In this document: one piece after another, positions 31,603 to 42,090 of the stretch | How positions within the stretch are numbered: the stretch's first letter is position 1 | How the letters are laid out: each line of letters begins with the position of its first letter | NCBI GenBank assembly: GCA_025210615.1 | Contig: JAOARJ010000005.1 | Coordinates: 1-62,273 of the forward strand | DNA: 62,273 nt | Direction of reading: 5' to 3' | Source: Candidatus Altimarinota bacterium | GTDB taxonomy: Bacteria; Patescibacteriota; Gracilibacteria; BD1-5; UBA6164 | The notes under the pieces: generated by a model | What the model saw: only the letters and a program-made list of their open reading frames with translations | Told to the model about the DNA's origin: nothing | Database searches by the model: none | Position numbers and translations under genes: made by a program

Positions 31603-33258
31603 TTATGAAGAATATTTATCAGTAATTATTCAAAGTTTTACTATTAATAATGTAAACTTAGATTTTGTATTAATTTTTGTTTGCATTAATGTGTTTATAT
31701 TTTTTATAATTCAATCCATTTTTTTTGTATATTCTTCATCTGATAATTCTTTTTTGAACATATCTAATATACCTTGTATTTCTTTTAATAAAGCGGATTT
31801 TTGAGTTATATATTTATCAAATTTTGAGTGATTTAATTGCTTATTGATTATATATGTTTCAAGCTCTAAACTTAATGCATTAATTTTATTATCAACCATT
31901 GAATTTTTTAATGCTGAATATTGTTTTATATAAGCTAAAAATCTAGTTATTTCTTGTTCTTTTCTGTTATCTGTATAATCTCCTTGTAAAACTCTATAAT
32001 ATAAATTTTCATATTTTAAACCTAAAATTTCGTTGATTATAACTCAGTCAGTATTTTGAAGGCTAAATAAACTTAATTTTTCTTTAATTTTATTTGTCAT
32101 ATCATCGATATAAGTCATAAAATTATCATTATAATAACCTATAATTTTGTTTTCGATTTTTACTTTCATATTTTCCAAAGTATTTTCTGTAGAACTCTCG
32201 TCCATCATTTCTTTTACTGCGTCATTTATTTTCTTTAAATCTGCACTATTTGACTCAATTTGTTCAAAAGCATTTTTATCATTTAATACTTCACTGCTTC
32301 TAATTTTACCTTCACTATCAACAAATTTTGTAGTAATGCTGTCATAATTTTCTAAAATTCTATCAACATCTTTTTTAGAATAAAGAACGAAGTATTCATC
32401 ATCAATATATTTTGCTAAAGATAATTTAAAATCTTTTGTTAATTTATTTTGGTGAACGATAAGTTCTCATTCATTAGCTTTAAGTGTTACGTTAGCTTTT
32501 ATATTATCTTCTTTAATTTTTGTTAATTTTTCGTCTAATAAATTTACATAAAATGCTTCTTTTGTGTTAATTAAAGCTGTTAAGTCGCTAGAATAAGCTA
32601 AATAAGTATCATTAAATTTTTGATATAATTTTTTAAATTCAGTAACTTGAGTTGTTAGCGAGTTATATTTATCTAAAAAGCTATCTAAATTTTTTATTCA
32701 AGTTAAATTTTGTTCAACTACTCATTGAATTTTTGATTTTTCGTTTGTTATCAAGTTTTTATATTTTGTTTCTAAAGCAGAAATTTTTAAATCAATAGTA
32801 TTTTTTAGGTCATTATATCTAGCATCGTATCCATCTATTGTCGTAGAATAAGCTGTTTGTTCACTGTCTGTGATATTATCATCAAAGTCTATTGTATTTT
32901 TTGTGCTAGCAATTTTTGTTGTATCTTCACTAGTTTCTTCAGCGATAAAAGTGTTTACAGTGTTGTATTCTTCAAGTAAATTTTCTTTAAAATTTGTATT
33001 TAATTTTCATAAAGATTCTAAATATTCAATAACTTTATCTTCGTATCATAGGTTTTTAAAGATATTAGAATATTCTGTATTTAAAGCTGTTACTTTAGCT
33101 TTTAAGTTATCTTGCTCAGATATTTTTAGAGTAGAATATTTTGTTTCAAGAGTAGATAATCTACTTGTTAAATCAGTTTTTACGCTAGCTAGAGCTAGAT
33201 TTGTAAAACTGAATATAGCTAAAATTATTAATGCTATTTTTTTATTCAAATTCATCAT
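31603..33258 (-). CDS. Exported coiled-coil protein
   Basis: A 551-residue protein with a signal peptide (LNKKIALIILAIFSFTNLALA) and a mature part rich in Lys, Asp, Glu, Leu and Ser with heptad-like patterning across most of its length (for example DLTSRLSTLETKYSTLKI). Few glycines and no Cys in the mature part. No enzymatic motif. It probably forms an extracytoplasmic rod. Two ATGs lie side by side at the start; the first is given. It shares the region with an exported solute-binding protein. Confidence 0.8.
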
Positions 33259-33289
33259 AATTAAGTAAAATTAAGTTTTATTTTTTAAA

Positions 33290-34645
33290 TTAATAACCGC
33301 AAGAAGCCTCCAAATTTTGGAACTTCGCTACTTTATTATACACACATAATATCTTAGAAGAGAGATTTGTAAACTCATTTTTTATATTAAGTGAATCAAG
33401 AACCAGTGGCAGGTGAGTATTATATAGCTCTATATAGCCTTTATTAAACGAAGAATAAACTACTTGACTATCGAAAAAATTACTATATTTTATAACTAAT
33501 TTATCGTTGATTTTATCATCTTCTATCTCTGCTAAAATATCTAAATCAGCAGGAAGACTATAAGGAAAGTTTTCAGCGTATGCTCTTTGTCAGTCTTTAC
33601 TTACAAAAAATCTAAATAAATCTTTTGCTAATTCTTCATTTTCAGAATCTTTATTTATTAAAAAATAATTATATGAAATTAAATTTGGAGTGTCTTTTGT
33701 CGTGTAAGCAGGGAAAGTTCACGCTCTTAAGAATCTTTTTGTTGAAGAATTTGCTTTTTCAGTTATTTTTTTGAAATCTTTTAAGTATCAAGCGATTATA
33801 GCAACTTTTCAAGAAGTTAAGAAATCAATATCATCTTGTCAATTTTTTATAAAAGTAGATAATTTATCAAATTTATTTTCTCATCTTGTACTTCAGAATT
33901 CTGAGTATCTAAGGATTGTTTGGTCTACTTTTCATCATATATCAATTGCAGAGTCTACTCAATCTTGCATAAGCATTTGTGAGAAGATATCTACGGCGTT
34001 TGTTATTCCGCTTCATCTTCATAATGCTATTGGGACTAATTCAGGTTTTTCTTCTTTTAAATCACTGATAGTAGAATTTATTCATGCCCAGCTATCTAAA
34101 TCTTTTCATCTTAAATATCTAGTGTTATAAATAAGTGATAAAGCATCAAATCAAAGCGGAACTCAAGCTAAAAACTCAATATTATTTTCTCAGTCGTTAG
34201 AACTTAATATTAAATCTCTTCAAAAAACTCATACAAAATTTTCACGGATATAATCAGGATTTATATCTTCAGCTGTAATTCACATAATTTTTCAAGAAAC
34301 TTCATCGTTGATATCCATATTGTTTAGTGAAAAAACATCAGGTCATTTATCATTAATTATTGCTGATTTTAGAGTATTTTTATAGCTTAAATAATCAGGA
34401 AACATTTTTATTTCAATATCGGTATTTTTGTATCTTCAATTTTCTTCTTTAAATTTATCAATCAAAGCATCAAGAGATACCTTATTATCAGCATCTCAAG
34501 TTGTCCAAATAGAAAATTCCTTCACTCTTTTAGTATTTCTTTTTTGCTCATTAGTTTTGTTTACATTAATAATCATAAAGACTATTAATAAAGCAATAAC
34601 TCAGGCAATACCTAAAAAAATTATTTTATTTCTGTGTAGATTCAT
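33290..34645 (-). CDS. Extracellular solute-binding protein, membrane anchored
   Basis: A 451-residue protein of the type 1 ABC substrate-binding fold. An N-terminal membrane helix (HRNKIIFLGIAGVIALLIVF) replaces the usual lipobox. The mature part begins EFSIWTTGDADNKVSLDALIDK, then DKGPDVFSLNN, and has the hinge and lobe-2 pattern SNDGENNIEFLAGVPLGFDA and FFVSKDGQRAYAENFPYSLP. It resembles carbohydrate-binding proteins. No ABC permease or ATPase is in the window, so transport partner is unknown. An uncharacterised role in sensing is possible. Confidence 0.82.
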
Positions 34646-34655
34646 ATTTATTTTG

Positions 34656-34976
34656 TTATTTAATATCACTTAATAAATGAAGGTGAATATGAAAAACTTC
34701 TTGTCATCATTTTTCTCAGACATTAAATTTTAGTTTATATCCTTCATCAACTCACAAATCTTTTGCGACTTTTTTCGCTACAAAAAACATTTCAGCAATT
34801 AAATCTCTATCAGTTTCTTCTAAATCATTTATAGTTGGTATTTCTTTTTTTGGAATTATAAGCAAATGAATTTTTGCTTGTGGAGCGATATCTTTTATTA
34901 CAATAATATTTTCTTGTTCATAAACTATATCAGCTGGAATTTCTCTATTTATAATTTTTGTAAATATAGAACTCAT
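34656..34976 (-). CDS. HIT family nucleotide hydrolase/transferase
   Basis: A 106-residue histidine-triad protein: SIFTKIINREIPADIVYE start, LLIIPKKEIPTINDL in the middle and the triad HIHLHLL at residues 96-102 (H96, H98, H100). HIT (HINT-type) enzymes hydrolyse purine nucleoside phosphoramidates. The gene lies 10 bp upstream of the solute-binding gene on the same strand. Two glycines in the GEKGGQEVFH segment are UGA. Confidence 0.93.
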
Positions 34977-35001
34977 AATTTAAATTTAAAAATTAAATTT
35001 A

Positions 35002-35253
35002 TTAGTAATTAGTGCTAGAGTTACTAGAACTGTTATTATTTGAATAATTATTATAATCACTGTCTTTGTGATTAAAAACGATAGCGTATCCTATAATAGT
35101 TAGAATAGCTAAAAGTACCATAAGTCCGTTTGTAAAGGGAATTATGTAACGACTAAAGTTCCTAAATTTATAGGCGTGCATTCTAGCTACAATAAAAAAT
35201 CACCATACTCCAGCGACCAAAATTGTATACCCTCAAAGTAAAATTAACTTCAT
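35002..35253 (-). CDS. Small membrane protein
   Basis: An 83-residue protein with two membrane helices (KLILLGGYTILVAGVWGFF and LMVLLAILTIIGYAIVF) and a Ser/Asn-rich tail (DYNNYSNNNSSSN). A Lys/Arg loop lies between. It is upstream of the HIT gene on the same strand. Function unknown. Confidence 0.7.
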
Positions 35254-35318
35254 AAAACTTGCAATTTTATAAAAATACATATAGTTATAGTAACAACATT
35301 ATATTTGTTTTATTTTTT

Positions 35319-35347
35319 TTGCAAATTTAATCTTTTTAGATTATAAT
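35319..35347 (+). promoter_or_regulatory. Promoter for the 124-residue coiled-coil gene
   Basis: TTGCAA at 35319-35324 and TATAAT at 35342-35347, 17-bp spacer. Confidence 0.7.
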
Positions 35348-35388
35348 AATAACAGCGAAAAAAAGGTTTATTTAATAAAAATAGTAAA

Positions 35389-35763
35389 ATGGCTGACATA
35401 AAACATGATAATCATACTTTCTTTGTTCCAGATGAAATCCAAGCTCAATACGGAGAACTTGTTAAATTGGTTTTAAATACAGAATCAATGGACAATGAAG
35501 AAAAACAATATTGGTTTGATATACTTCCTTCAATGACTGATGAACAAGTCGACAGACTTTATAATATTTTGGAAACAGAAAGGAAAAAACTAGAAGAGTT
35601 AGAAGAAAAATACCAAGAAGAAATCAAAATGTTAAATGAAAAACATTTAATAGAATGGCAAGAATACCAAACTAAAGAAAATAAGAAAAAAATTCAAGAA
35701 GAGGAGTCTAAAGATAATGAATGAGATGCGGATGATGTACTTAATATGCTTGATGAATTATAA
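35389..35763 (+). CDS. Acidic coiled-coil protein
   Basis: A 124-residue soluble protein (MADIKHDNHTFFVPDEIQAQ start), with QYWFDILPSMTDEQ and a long Glu/Lys coiled coil, ending in an acidic tail (GDADDVLNMLDEL) whose Gly is UGA. The pattern 'PSMTDEQ..RL..IL..E..KL' is seen in short CPR proteins, but I do not recognise a defined family. It has its own promoter and terminator. Confidence 0.7.
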
Positions 35764-35769
35764 AAAAAT

Positions 35770-35795
35770 ACTTGCTAGAATTAGCAAGTTTTATT
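35770..35795 (+). terminator. Intrinsic terminator before tsaC
   Basis: ACTTGCTA (35770-35777) pairs with TAGCAAGT (35782-35789), T-rich tail. Confidence 0.82.
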
Positions 35796-35814
35796 TTGTT
35801 TAAAAAATTAAAAA

Positions 35815-36357
35815 ATGATATTTATATTACCGACTGATACTTGTTATTGAATAGGTTGTTATACTGATAACATAGAGGATTACAAAAGAATTTATGAAAT
35901 AAAAAATAGAAGCTTTTCTAAACCTTTAGCAATATTTTTAAATAACTTTGATGAGATTGAAAAATACGCTTATATATCAGAAAAACAGTTAGATTTTTTG
36001 AAAAAATATAATCATCCTTTTACTGTTTTATTAAAAATAAAAGATAAAAAGTTGATAGAAAAATTACCTAATAAAGATAATTATAAAAAAATAGCTTTTA
36101 GAATTGCTGATAATATTGTTCTAAAAAATTATACAAAAAAATGACCTATTTTTTTAACGAGCGCGAATTTTTCTTGAGAGTTAGAGATGTACAACAATTT
36201 AGATTTAAAAAATAAATTTAAAAATTATTTAGAAGAAGTAGAAATAGATGACACAATAAAAGAAATTCCTATAAATAAGCCATCAAATATTTTTGAATTT
36301 ATAGATGATAATGATAAAAATAATGTTAACATAAAATATTTAAGAAAAAATTATTAA
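35815..36357 (+). CDS. tsaC: L-threonylcarbamoyladenylate synthase, TsaC/Sua5 type
   Basis: A 180-residue YrdC-domain protein. It makes threonylcarbamoyl-AMP from threonine, bicarbonate and ATP, the donor used by TsaD. FILPTDTCYGIGC and YEIKNRSFSKPLAIFL match the substrate-binding Thr, Lys and Arg positions, and HPFTVLLK and FLTSANFSGE are conserved segments. It lacks the extra C-terminal Sua5 domain. TsaD is at 12256. Confidence 0.9.
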
Positions 36358-36358
36358 A

Positions 36359-36389
36359 AAACTCTAGCCAATCTAGAGTTTATTTTTTT
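36359..36389. terminator. Terminator between tsaC and the rhomboid gene
   Basis: AAACTCTAG (36359-36367) pairs with CTAGAGTTT (36373-36381), T run on the plus strand. It overlaps the minus-strand stop. Confidence 0.8.
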
Positions 36390-37000
36390 GTAAAATCTTC
36401 AAAGTCAAATGGTAAATTTTTGTTTAATAAATAATAAAATATTAGTCATCATAAAGCTCAGAAAGAATGTCATAAAAGGCTTATTCAAGGTGTAAATCAA
36501 ATCATTATATTTATGATTATTACTACCATAGCGCTTTGGAATTCAGGGTGTCTTGTTTCGTATAATCTTAACGCGTAATATGTTAAAATAGCCAAATTAA
36601 AGCCACTTATTCAAACAGTATTTCATTCTCATAAAAATAAAATAGCTAGTCATTCGAATAGTGCTACAAAAATAAAAAAGAAAGAAAATTTTGTTTTTCA
36701 CATCATTTCTTCAACAATATTTCAGAAATATACAAGGAAAACCATATTCATAAATAAGTGAAATACTCATCAGTGAAGGAAAGTTCCAGTGAAAAATTGC
36801 AATAAAACTTTTGGATAATCTCAGATGCTATAAAAAAAAGAATTTATTCAATATAAATATAGTTCTGGCTTTATAAAAGCAATAGTTGTAACTAAAATAC
36901 ATAAAAAAGCTAATAAATTTGTTATAGTGAAATTTATTCATTTCATCTTTAATTTTAGGTTCATATCATGTAATTTACATTTGAAATTATTTTTTGTCAT
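36380..37000 (-). CDS. Rhomboid family intramembrane serine protease
   Basis: About 206 residues from the ATG at 37000, which overlaps the end of lgt by 14 bp; in-frame ATGs at 36964 and 36946 give shorter versions. Six hydrophobic helices. FTGTFLHGGVFHLFMNMVFL is the conserved His/Asn helix, VGISGFNLA carries the catalytic Ser in GxSG, and LLGHSFGALGGL the catalytic His. Rhomboids cut transmembrane helices. Location right after lgt and lspA links intramembrane cleavage to lipoprotein processing. Many helix glycines are UGA. Confidence 0.88.
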
Positions 37001-37724
37001 AGGTTCTTATTAGTAAGTAAATTCATCCGATTATTAAAGGAATACTAAGTATTTGTCACATTGTTATAATTCATCATATATATCAAATTTGGCTATCAGG
37101 AAGTCGTATAAATTCTATAAAAAATCTGAATATTCAGTAGAAAAATAAAAATGCTCAAGAGATAAATCATGGCTTTTTACTTTGCCAGAAAAAATTTAAT
37201 AAAATAAATAATATTATTCATTCTAAAAAGGCTTCAAGTAAAGGAGAAGGGAAGTATGTTTTTCAATTTATAATCATTGCGAGAGGACCTGAATACTCCT
37301 TTCAGTATAATTCATTATTGATATAATTTCAGATTCTTCCTAAAAATAATCAGATAGGAACTAGCTTTAATAAAGCGTCACTTGTTTCTAATAAATTTAA
37401 TTTATATTTTTTTGTAAATAGAATTAACGCTACAATTACTCACAAAACTCAACCGTGAAAACTCATTCATCATTCCCATACTGCAGGGATTTTTAAAGGA
37501 TTATTTAAAAAATATTCTAAATTATAAAAAACTACATATCAAAGTCTTCATCATAAAATTATTCACAAGAAAATATAAAAAATAAAATCATCTAATTTTT
37601 GTCAGTCTAAAAATTTTCTATATTTTAATCAGTAATATAGAATTATGAAAGAAATCCCGTACATAAGCCCGTAATAAGTTGGTGCGATATGTAATCCGAA
37701 TAAATTTATTTCAAAAATTGTCAT
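36987..37724 (-). CDS. lgt: Prolipoprotein diacylglyceryl transferase Lgt
   Basis: A 245-residue membrane enzyme that attaches diacylglycerol to the lipobox Cys of prolipoproteins. Conserved segments: FGLHIAPTYYGLMYG, LGGRLGYVVFYN, GGMSFHGGVLGV, the Lgt signature GRIGNYINNELYG, and FIEFIRLPD. The His of SFHGG and Arg/Asn of GRIGN are present. It shares the cluster with lspA, so both first steps of lipoprotein maturation are encoded here. The lipoprotein at 1129 is a client candidate. Confidence 0.95.
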
Positions 37725-37734
37725 CAAAAATTAA

Positions 37735-38289
37735 TTAAAAATCTGTAAAACATTTTGTTATAAGTTCGTAATTTACGTAGTCTTTTTCTTTATATTTTTC
37801 GTTTAATTTTTTGCTTAATAATGGTATAAAATCTTTTCCTGAGTTAATATTTTTTGAGATATTTGGTAATATCAAAGCGATTTTAGAATAGTCTGGTTTA
37901 ATCGCTATGACACCTGATTTTGTATAATTTATTTTTGTTATAGAATCTTTTCATTTTAGCTGATTTTTCGCTTCTATAAGGTCAACTCTGATTTTTATTT
38001 TTTCTAAATCGTCTTTATTTAGTTTATTATCAAATCTTTTGTCTTCTAGTGCTCAAATCGTGTTAACTATAAGTTCTAAAATAGTATTTTTTTCGCTTTC
38101 TTTTACACTTCCATTACTTCAGATTATTTCTCAAGATTTATATAATGTAACGAATAATCCAGTTTTTTCTTCTAATAATTTTTTATCTTCATCGGTTAAA
38201 ATTAAATCATCTATACTAGGCGATTTTTGTTTATTATTAATATAAAATTCTATAATTTGTCTTACGAGTTTTGTTATATTGTTATCCAT
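37735..38289 (-). CDS. AMMECR1-domain protein
   Basis: A 184-residue AMMECR1-family protein. The core GLFVTLYKSGEIIGSNGSV matches the family pattern G-x-FVTL-x3-G-x-LRG-C-x-G with the Cys replaced by Asn. The fold is of unknown function; fused or neighbouring radical-SAM or MEMO proteins are usual in other organisms, none here. It is between lgt and an unknown membrane protein in the lipoprotein cluster. Confidence 0.8.
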
Positions 38290-38317
38290 AATTTTATAAT
38301 TATTTTTAAATTTTATT

Positions 38318-39073
38318 TTATATATTGCTTTCGATAGCTTCTTTTAAAGCTTCTTTTTCTTCCATTTCTACTTGATAGAAAATATCTCAAATAGGATCAA
38401 GACTTGTTGATAAATAATATTTATAATAAATTAGTTCAAAAATTTCTTTAAAAAAGATTATAAAGGCATTAATAAGAGGAAGAAGGATAATTAATGATAA
38501 CATTTTTGCCATTCAAGATGAAAGACTTCAAAAGGTCACTACAACTAGAATTATATTGATAAATAAAGCAAAAAAACTTCAATAAATTCCTGTTAAAATA
38601 TATCTATAATTATTCAAAATTTCTAAAATTAAATTTATTCAAACTGAAATTATAAAAATATGTCAGATGAAAACTAGTATTAAATTTGTGTAATTTTTTA
38701 GTCCTAATATTATATAAATTGGCGTTATAAAGACATAGACAAGCATTAAGAAAAATGATATTTGTTTAAAATGGATCGAACTTTTTCTATATTTTTCAGG
38801 ATTAGTAGCACTTAAGAATATATAACTTAAAAAACTACTAATACTTGTTCAGATAAGAGTGATTATTGATATTACTAAAGGGAAGAATCAGTTTGTTTTT
38901 GTTATAATATTTGTTCAAGATAAATTTCAAGTTATATCAAAAGCATTTCATAAGAAAAATACAAGCATAACTATCAAAATACTTCAAATAAACCCTGATA
39001 TAAAGGCTCAAAGTGTGTTTACTCAAATTGTTTTTATATTTATTTCTTTTGGTCAAAAATCATTGTTAGCCAT
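38318..39073 (-). CDS. Multi-helix membrane protein of unknown function
   Basis: A 251-residue protein with about six hydrophobic helices across residues 20-215 and an acidic cytoplasmic C-terminus (QVEMEEKEALKEAIE). Its ATG overlaps the lspA stop by 8 bp (GGCTAAC), so it is translationally coupled to lspA. No known family seen. Coupling suggests a function in signal-peptide or membrane-protein handling. Confidence 0.78.
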
Positions 39074-39512
39074 TTTTCTTTAAAATATGGGATAAACTAA
39101 ATAAAACGAATATTATTGCTCAAATTGTTATAAAACTATCAGCTAAATTAAAAATACTAAATCATTTTACTCCGATAAAATCAATCACTTTTTCGTTTAT
39201 AATTCTTTCGTATCAATTTGCCATTGCTCATCAAATTATTAGTCAAAATGCGACATCAAGCAAAGGTAAATTTAATTTTCTAATATCAGTATAATAATAG
39301 TAAAAAATTCAAATAATCAAAATTATTGTTAGAATTTTTATAATTATAGGCGGCATAAGTATTGAAAAAGCGATTCAAGGATTTTCTATAAGCTTTAGAA
39401 AAACAAAATCTCAGATTAAATTTGTTTCATTAATTAAATAGTCTGAGGCTAAAAACTTACTGTATAAATCAACGAAAACACTTAAAATTATAGTTGCAAC
39501 AAAAATTCTCAT
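39066..39512 (-). CDS. lspA: Lipoprotein signal peptidase LspA with Asp-to-Glu change
   Basis: A 148-residue aspartic protease that removes the signal peptide of diacylglyceryl-prolipoproteins. It has four helices, IENPGIAFS, and the two catalytic blocks: MANGYERIINEKVIDFI (N99..E102-R103) and FNLADSFITIG (D125). The first catalytic Asp of the NxxDR motif is Glu here (codon GAA), the second Asp is kept. Length and order are otherwise normal. Activity may be lower or the Glu may substitute; UGA-Gly codons occur at GGAMANG. It overlaps the next gene by 8 bp. Confidence 0.9.
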
Positions 39513-39549
39513 TTCTAAAAATAATTTTATTTATTAAAGTATTTTTTAT

Positions 39550-39577
39550 ATATTAATAAAAACTTGAATTTTTGCAA
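39550..39577 (-). promoter_or_regulatory. Promoter for the lspA gene group
   Basis: Minus-strand TTGCAA (39577-39572) and TAATAT (39555-39550), 16-bp spacer, between the PH-domain gene and lspA. Confidence 0.58.
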
Positions 39578-39582
39578 TTATT

Positions 39583-41808
39583 TTATTCTTTAAAATCTTC
39601 TTTTGACTGAGCGATTAAAATTTCATTAATTTTATTATAAAGCTCTTTATAATTTTTGATATATTTAAATTTTAAATTACTTCTTCATTCTCAAATTGTT
39701 ATAATTTCAATATTTGCATTATTAAAAAATCTTCAAGTGAATCATTGCTCTATATTAACATTTTTGATTTTACTTATTAATATAGATGATTCTTTTTGGT
39801 TTATAATTCAGGTTTTTTCAATAATTTTATCTCATTTAATATAATATGATTTTACTCAAGTATGCAAAATGTCATAAATTGCAAATGGCAATATAATCGG
39901 AATAGTTATAATTGGCAGGCTTAAAATAAAATATTTTAAAATCTCATTTTTTACTTCACTTCTTGTATAATAAGAATTTTCAATTGCTCAAATTTCTTTT
40001 TTTCTGATTAAATTTTCTAGAGCGTTTCTGGCTTTAAATACTTCTTTTATAAAATTTAATGTTAACGCGTTATTAAATTTTATTTTTCAGTAAGGCGTAT
40101 TAATTACGCGTTCTCAAGCGATATCAAAAGATAATTTTCAGTTATGGCTTCAGATATATTGAGTTGAGCAAATATCATTTATATTATCATAACTTATAAA
40201 AAATTCTTCCTGTTTTATTATTCAAGATTTATGATAAATATAACTTGGTTTAAAGTGAGTTATTGCTGTTTTAGAATGATAATAATCATATCAAATTTTT
40301 AAAACATAATATAAAATATTGATAAAAATTATAGCTTCCATTAATACAAAAATTTTCAGAAAAATTAGTATTAAACTAGTTATAATTAATAATAAAATAT
40401 TCCATAAGATAATATAAATTTTTGATTTGATATAATGAGATATTCTGAAATTTGAAATAATATTATATTTTGTAGGTTCTATTTTTAGGTTAATTATTTT
40501 TGTTATATATTCCTTTAAAATAAGGGATTTTTTTATATTAGAAAACTGTATTGGTTCATCTTTTTCAAGTGCCCAAAAAGTAATACTATAAGTTCATAAA
40601 ATTTTATCAAATATATTTTCACTAAAGATAACAGAAGTTATTTTATCAGTAGCAAGCTTATGATTTAGAAAGTCTAAATAATTATGTTTTACTCTAAAAA
40701 ATAGCTTATCAAAGACAAAATAATATCAAATATTTTTTATGAAAATTAGTAGAAGTTTTATTAAAATTAGTGTAATTAAAATTATTTCTAGAATTTTATA
40801 ATCATTTGGAGTTATAATCATCGCGATTGTTCAAATTATACTCCGTGTTCAAATAATTAAAATTGTTTTTGTTTTATTTGGATAAAAATAAGTTTTTTCA
40901 GGATTAGATAAGTTTTCTTGTTGCAAGTTAAGCAGACTTTTTATATTTTCTACTAAATCTTTTCCAGAGAAAATATTTTTAAAATAAACAGTTTTTTCTT
41001 CTAAACGGCATCATTCTCAAAATAATTTTTCTATGAACTCTCGCTTGTAATCAATACTTACTTTTCTATTGATAGGTACTAAAAAATGTTTTTTTACAAA
41101 AAATCACTCTACAAAATAAATTCAAGAATTAAAAATTACATATTTTCTATTTTTTAAATCTTTATGATTAGAATATAAATGAAATCAAAAAATTATTGAT
41201 AAAAATAGTCAAAATAATATTAAAATATCGTGATTTATCTCAAAAAAACTTATTTTATTTACAAAAATTCAATAAATTACAAGACAAAATAATAATGTAA
41301 AAAGTTTTATAGAAAAGTCTAAATCAAGTCATTTTCTGTCTATTTTTGCTTCAAGTAAAATATTATTTTTATCAGAAAAATTTAGTTTACCAGAATTTTT
41401 AATGATATTTTGGATAATTATTTTTGGATTATTTAGAGAGAATATTTTGGCTCTAGATTCAATGTTTTTTCTCTTTATAATTATATTTCAAGTTCAGAAA
41501 AATAATTTTTGCCAAATAGGTTCTTCAAGAGAGATTTTTTGTATGTCGCTGTAGTTTATATTTACTTTATTTTCATTAAAAACTCATCAATAATTTATTT
41601 CTAGATTATTTTGATTTATTTTATAATTTTCCTTATAATATGCGGTAAAACAGCTATATAAAATAAAAATAATACTAAAAATAAAGATAGTAAAAAATAA
41701 GAAAAAGTTTCAGAAGTACCAGATTATGGCTCAAAAAAACAAAACGGCTATGATATCAGCGAAGATTAAACTAAAAATATAACTCCTTTTATTAGGTTTT
41801 ATAATCAT
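39583..41808 (-). CDS. Bacterial PH-domain membrane protein (YdbT/bPH2-like)
   Basis: A 741-residue protein with pairs of membrane helices alternating with soluble domains of the bacterial PH type. The first unit has helices at about 13-55 and then YKINQNNLEINYG and INYSDIQKISLEEPIWQKLFFGTGNIIIK, the YdbT/bPH2 signature. A second helix pair and a similar domain (HKSGIIKQEEFFISYDNINDI) follow near residue 545, and a third helix pair and domain end the protein. The family's function is unknown. It is the largest gene of the lipoprotein cluster and has its own promoter. Confidence 0.82.
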
Positions 41809-41838
41809 TTTTAGCTAGTTTAGAAATAACTGTTAGCT

Positions 41839-41866
41839 ATTGTAGTGTTTTTTTGTATATTGTCAA
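41839..41866 (-). promoter_or_regulatory. Promoter for the PH-domain gene
   Basis: Minus-strand TTGACA (41866-41861) and TACAAT (41844-41839), 16-bp spacer. Confidence 0.6.
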
Positions 41867-41898
41867 TAAAATTATATAAAAATTGTGTTACTTTTTTC

Positions 41899-41927
41899 TT
41901 GATTCTTTCAAAAAAATATTATATAAT
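41899..41927 (+). promoter_or_regulatory. Promoter for the M23 hydrolase gene
   Basis: TTGATT at 41899-41904 and TATAAT at 41922-41927, 17-bp spacer, about 160 bp before the ATG at 42091; a second possible -10 lies nearer. Confidence 0.5.
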
Positions 41928-42090
41928 TTTAGGGCGATTTAATAAAATATATTTTATGTGTATTTTTTAACTAAAGTCAAACGCTTTTTTTTGTAAAACT
42001 TTGCTTTTTATGATAATATGTGTATAACAATTACTAAAACAAAAAAGTATTGTCTGGGAAAAGAAAATAATTTAAAGAAAATAATTTAAA

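Noticed and set aside
39066-39512. lspA as a pseudogene
   Set aside because: Full length, correct membrane layout and second catalytic Asp kept; only Asp-to-Glu in the first motif.
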